A program made the translations under genes and the position numbers. The notes under the pieces were generated by a model. It was given only the letters and a program-made list of their open reading frames with translations. It did not search any database and was not told the DNA's origin. 64,000 nucleotides of DNA from Faecalicatena fissicatena (GTDB lineage Bacteria; Bacillota; Clostridia; Lachnospirales; Lachnospiraceae): contig LDAQ01000009.1 in assembly GCA_001028025.1 (NCBI GenBank), positions 62,001 to 126,000 on the forward strand, written 5' to 3'. Shown here in pieces: positions 61,271-64,000 of this stretch. The first letter of the stretch is position 1; every line of letters starts with the position of its first letter.

Positions 61271-62764
61271 ATGGACAAGGAGCAGACCTTGTTAGAAATG
61301 AAAGGCATTACAAAGGTATTCCCCGGAGTAAAAGCATTGGATAACGTGGATCTGGCTGTAAGAAAAGGAGAGGTACTGGCCCTGCTCGGTGAAAACGGAG
61401 CAGGGAAGTCCACCCTCCTGAAGATACTGTCCGGGGCTTATCAGAAGGACGAAGGTGAAGTCTACATAGAAGGACAGCGCTGTACCATAAATAATCCTTC
61501 AGATGCGTATGGTCTGGGAATCCACATCATTTACCAGGAACTGAACTATATACCCGATCTTTCTGTTGCAGAAAACATTTTTCAGGGGAATCTTTTCTAT
61601 AATAAGTTCCACCTGGTTGACTGGAAGAAGACGAACGGGGAGGCCGAAAAACTTCTGGAAAAGGTCGGGCTGCATATTGACGTGACCCGCCCGATTGGAG
61701 AGCTGTCTGTTATGGAAAAGCAGCTGATCGAGGTCGCAAAAGCACTCAGTACGGAGATGAAGATCCTGATCATGGATGAGCCTACTTCTTCCCTGAATGA
61801 AAAGGAAGTGGCAAGTCTTGTGAAGCTGGTCAGGGAGATTGCTTCAAAAGGGATCGGCGTTATCTTTATATCACACAGGCTGGAAGAGCTGTATCTGGTG
61901 GCCGACAGGATTACTATAATGAGAGACGGGCAGTATATAGGCACAGAGGATATGAAAAGTGTGTCCAGAGATCAGCTGATCCAAATGATGGTCGGCAGAG
62001 AAATGAAGGATATGTTTGTAAAAGAGGCAGCCAGCCCGGGAAAAATTGTTTTTGAGGCAAAGGGAATTACAACAAAAGCAGTAAAGGATATCACCCTTGA
62101 GGTGAAATCAGGAGAGATCCTCGGCATCTATGGTCTGATGGGGGCGGGACGGGAAGAGATGGCGGAAACATTTTTCGGCCTGCATCATATCACGGCGGGG
62201 AGCCTGTTTATGAAGGGGAAAAAAATTAAGGTGGATAATCCCAGAGGGGCAATTGCACATGGAATCGCATATGTGCCCGCGGAAAGAAAAAGCGACTCTC
62301 TGATTCTGATACAGACGGTAAGAGAAAACACAACAATGGCGTCACTGGATAAGATTACGCGAAACGGGATCATCAGCCGGTCCGACGAAAAAAGGATTAC
62401 CCTAAAGTGGATTGAGAAGTTTGGGATTAAAACTCCAACAGGGGAGACAGCTGTAGAGAATCTGTCCGGGGGCAATCAACAGAAGGTTGTGATGGGAAGA
62501 TGGATGGAAATGGAGCCGGATCTTCTGATACTCAATGATCCGACCCGGGGCGTGGATGTGGGAGCCAAGTCTGAGATCTATAAGATCATTGATGAGCTTT
62601 GCAGGGCAGGTACTGCAATCATCATGATCTCGTCGGATATGTCCGAGCTGCTTTCAATGTCAGACAGAGTTGCGGCGATGTCGGAGGGAAAAATCTGCGG
62701 CGAGTTATCCAGGCGGGAAGTAACACAGGAAAAATTGATGGAATTAGTGGTAGGAGGGAAATAG
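61271..62764 (+). CDS. CUT2 sugar ABC transporter ATP-binding protein
   Basis: 497 residues, double ATPase: G-E-N-G-A-G-K-S-T and M-D-E-P-T-S-S-L in the first domain, G-L-M-G-A-G-R-E-E and L-S-G-G-N-Q-Q-K in the second. The second Walker B reads I-L-N-D-P-T-R-G, with the catalytic-position Glu replaced by Asp (N-D-P instead of D-E-P). Confidence 0.91.
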   Translation: MDKEQTLLEMKGITKVFPGVKALDNVDLAVRKGEVLALLGENGAGKSTLLKILSGAYQKDEGEVYIEGQRCTINNPSDAYGLGIHIIYQELNYIPDLSVAENIFQGNLFYNKFHLVDWKKTNGEAEKLLEKVGLHIDVTRPIGELSVMEKQLIEVAKALSTEMKILIMDEPTSSLNEKEVASLVKLVREIASKGIGVIFISHRLEELYLVADRITIMRDGQYIGTEDMKSVSRDQLIQMMVGREMKDMFVKEAASPGKIVFEAKGITTKAVKDITLEVKSGEILGIYGLMGAGREEMAETFFGLHHITAGSLFMKGKKIKVDNPRGAIAHGIAYVPAERKSDSLILIQTVRENTTMASLDKITRNGIISRSDEKRITLKWIEKFGIKTPTGETAVENLSGGNQQKVVMGRWMEMEPDLLILNDPTRGVDVGAKSEIYKIIDELCRAGTAIIMISSDMSELLSMSDRVAAMSEGKICGELSRREVTQEKLMELVVGGK

Positions 62765-62765
62765 G

Positions 62766-63719
62766 GTGTTGAAACAGACAAAGGTAAAAAAGAAATTGAC
62801 AACAGAGGTGGCCCTCTTAATAGTTTTAGTAATTATGCTCATAGTGTTCAGTATTCTGTCCCCTTATTTCTTTTCCCTGTCAAATTTTATGAAGGTCGGG
62901 CTTTATACAGCGCAGATGGGAGTTATGGCAGGAGGGATGACGCTGGTGCTCCTTTCCGGCGGAATTGATGTATCTGTGGGGTCAGTGATGGCAATCGTGG
63001 GGATTATAGCAGGACTCATTCTGCAGTCAGGCGGAAATACATTTCTTGCCGTAACAGCCGGGGTTCTTACCGGGGGCGTGTGCGGCCTGGCGAATGGTCT
63101 GATTATAACAAAAGGCCATGTGAATGCATTTATCACAACACTGGGAACCATGACCATTATCCGGGGGCTGGCCCAGATCTTTTCCGGCGGCAAGACAATC
63201 CTGATACAGAATTCGGCGTACAATGCAATCGGCAGAAAATATATTTTGGGAATTCTGCCGCTGCCGGTACTGATTATGATTATAGTATTTATTCTGTTTT
63301 GGTTTATTCTGAAATACACAAAGTTCGGGCGTCAGGTCTATTCCATCGGAGGAAATGAAAAATCGGCATATCTTTCGGGAATTAAAGTGGTTCCTACATA
63401 CTTGTGGATATATATTATCATGGGATTCTGTGCAGGCATTTCAGGGATTATGCTGTCGGCGCAATCGGGTGCAGGCATCCCCAGTGCAGCGGCAGAAATC
63501 AACATGGAGACGATCTCAGCGGTTATTCTGGGCGGAACCAGCCTCTCAGGAGGAAAAGGAAAACTGATCGGAACAGTAATGGGCGTCTTGATTCTGGCTA
63601 CGCTGTCAAATGGACTGAACCTCCTTTCCGTACCGTCCTTCTACCAGGAAGTAATCAGAGGTGTTGTACTGATTATGGCAGTAATCTTCGATATGATGAA
63701 AGAGCGGAAAAAAGATTAA
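62766..63719 (+). CDS. CUT2 sugar ABC transporter permease
   Basis: 317 residues from a GTG 1 bp after the ATPase stop; GGAGGG lies inside the ATPase end. Motifs L-L-S-G-G-I-D-V-S-V-G near 60 and G-R-Q-V-Y-S-I-G-G-N-E-K-S-A near 190. It is the only permease in this operon, so it probably forms a homodimer. Confidence 0.88.
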   Translation: MLKQTKVKKKLTTEVALLIVLVIMLIVFSILSPYFFSLSNFMKVGLYTAQMGVMAGGMTLVLLSGGIDVSVGSVMAIVGIIAGLILQSGGNTFLAVTAGVLTGGVCGLANGLIITKGHVNAFITTLGTMTIIRGLAQIFSGGKTILIQNSAYNAIGRKYILGILPLPVLIMIIVFILFWFILKYTKFGRQVYSIGGNEKSAYLSGIKVVPTYLWIYIIMGFCAGISGIMLSAQSGAGIPSAAAEINMETISAVILGGTSLSGGKGKLIGTVMGVLILATLSNGLNLLSVPSFYQEVIRGVVLIMAVIFDMMKERKKD

Positions 63720-63781
63720 TAAAAGCATATGAATACTCATAAAAGCGAAAAAGGCGAAATAAAGAAGGCGAGGTAAACGAT

Positions 63782-64000
63782 ATGAATTCAAGAGAAAGAG
63801 TAATGCGCGCATGGAAATTAAAGGAAGGGATGCCGGACCGGATTCCAATACAATTTGATCTGTGCAGAAGCCTGCAGGATCATTTTGCAGAGGAGCTTGG
63901 GGTGGAGTCCAAATATACGGACAACATTTTCGAAGATGTGACCTACAGAATCAGCGGAAACGAAGTACGGCTTGCGATGGGGAGCGACCTGGTGATAGTA
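63782..64000 (+). CDS. URO-D family protein (uroporphyrinogen decarboxylase/methyltransferase-like), 3' truncated
   Basis: 73 codons are visible before the window ends. The start M-N-S-R-E-R-V-M-R-A-W and P-D-R-I-P-I-Q-F-D match the N-terminus of the URO-D superfamily, which includes corrinoid methyltransferases (MtaA/CmuA-like) as well as true HemE. No tetrapyrrole gene is near; it lies 62 bp after a sugar importer and is probably co-transcribed. Such paralogues are common in Lachnospiraceae sugar loci and their role is unknown. Confidence 0.7.
   Translation, partial: MNSRERVMRAWKLKEGMPDRIPIQFDLCRSLQDHFAEELGVESKYTDNIFEDVTYRISGNEVRLAMGSDLVIV

Overview
The window looks like the chromosome of a gut Lachnospiraceae bacterium (Blautia or a close relative; genus not provable from this sequence alone). 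The reasons are strong AGGAGG ribosome sites, moderate GC, YesM/YesN-type two-component systems, many CUT2-type sugar ABC transporters with lipoprotein binding proteins, Big_2 surface proteins and a bacterial microcompartment (BMC) locus. No rRNA, tRNA, CRISPR array or intact transposase was seen.

Region by region. (1) 1-3539 is the tail of a Pdu/Grp-type BMC operon: PduS-like Fe-S protein (cut by the window edge), the Fe-S shell protein PduT, a DeoR regulator and a PduQ-like alcohol dehydrogenase. (2) 3540-4414 has no gene but holds two large cruciform-forming palindromes (A and B) and a further folded spacer. (3) 4415-9212: a GGDEF/EAL protein that looks leaderless, an AraC regulator and a divergent fucose/arabinose-isomerase-like enzyme. 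(4) 9268-18381: a YesM/YesN pair divergent from an L-rhamnose-type ABC transporter ending in rhamnose mutarotase. Rhamnose is a source of 1,2-propanediol, the substrate of such BMCs, so this fits region 1. (5) 18382-30901: an AgrC/AgrA-like (GHKL/LytTR) pair with a MITE-like insertion in its leader, then a GtrA-like membrane protein, a GH3 enzyme, a circularly permuted GH3 enzyme, a lipoprotein and an NCS2-type permease. Two promoters here carry matching 9-bp direct repeats exactly 21 bp apart, which I infer to be the LytTR operators. (6) 31080-38755: a LacI-controlled cluster for a polyol or ketose: KbaY/GatY-like aldolase, LacI, FGGY kinase, GatD-like dehydrogenase, LacC-like kinase, epimerase and aldo/keto reductase. 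A third palindrome (C) follows it directly. (7) 39189-43233: a small ABC-2 exporter, a VOC protein and an AraC regulator. (8) 43437-46500: a surface beta-propeller glycosidase with Big_2 repeats, under two perfect copies of the same LacI operator. (9) 46729-56884: response regulator, histidine kinase and membrane-anchored sugar-binding protein (a three-component sugar sensor), a small lipoprotein, and a CUT2 transporter with two permeases. (10) 57021-58852: a small unknown protein, a terminator followed by what looks like the 5' end of a group II intron, and a C39-like secreted peptidase. (11) 59164-64000: an AraC regulator divergent from a third CUT2 transporter, then the start of a URO-D family protein.

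The most unusual signals are the three ~292-bp palindromes (A 3571-3861, B 4046-4339, C 38763-39055). Their stem sequences are unrelated, yet all keep the same length, the same layout (outer stem of about 105 bp, one composite and one simple inner hairpin), a Y-GATG tip loop and TGAGT near the ends. That is the pattern expected when structure rather than sequence is conserved. The inferred LytTR regulon over two GH3 enzymes and the shared LacI operators 12 kb apart are the strongest regulatory observations.
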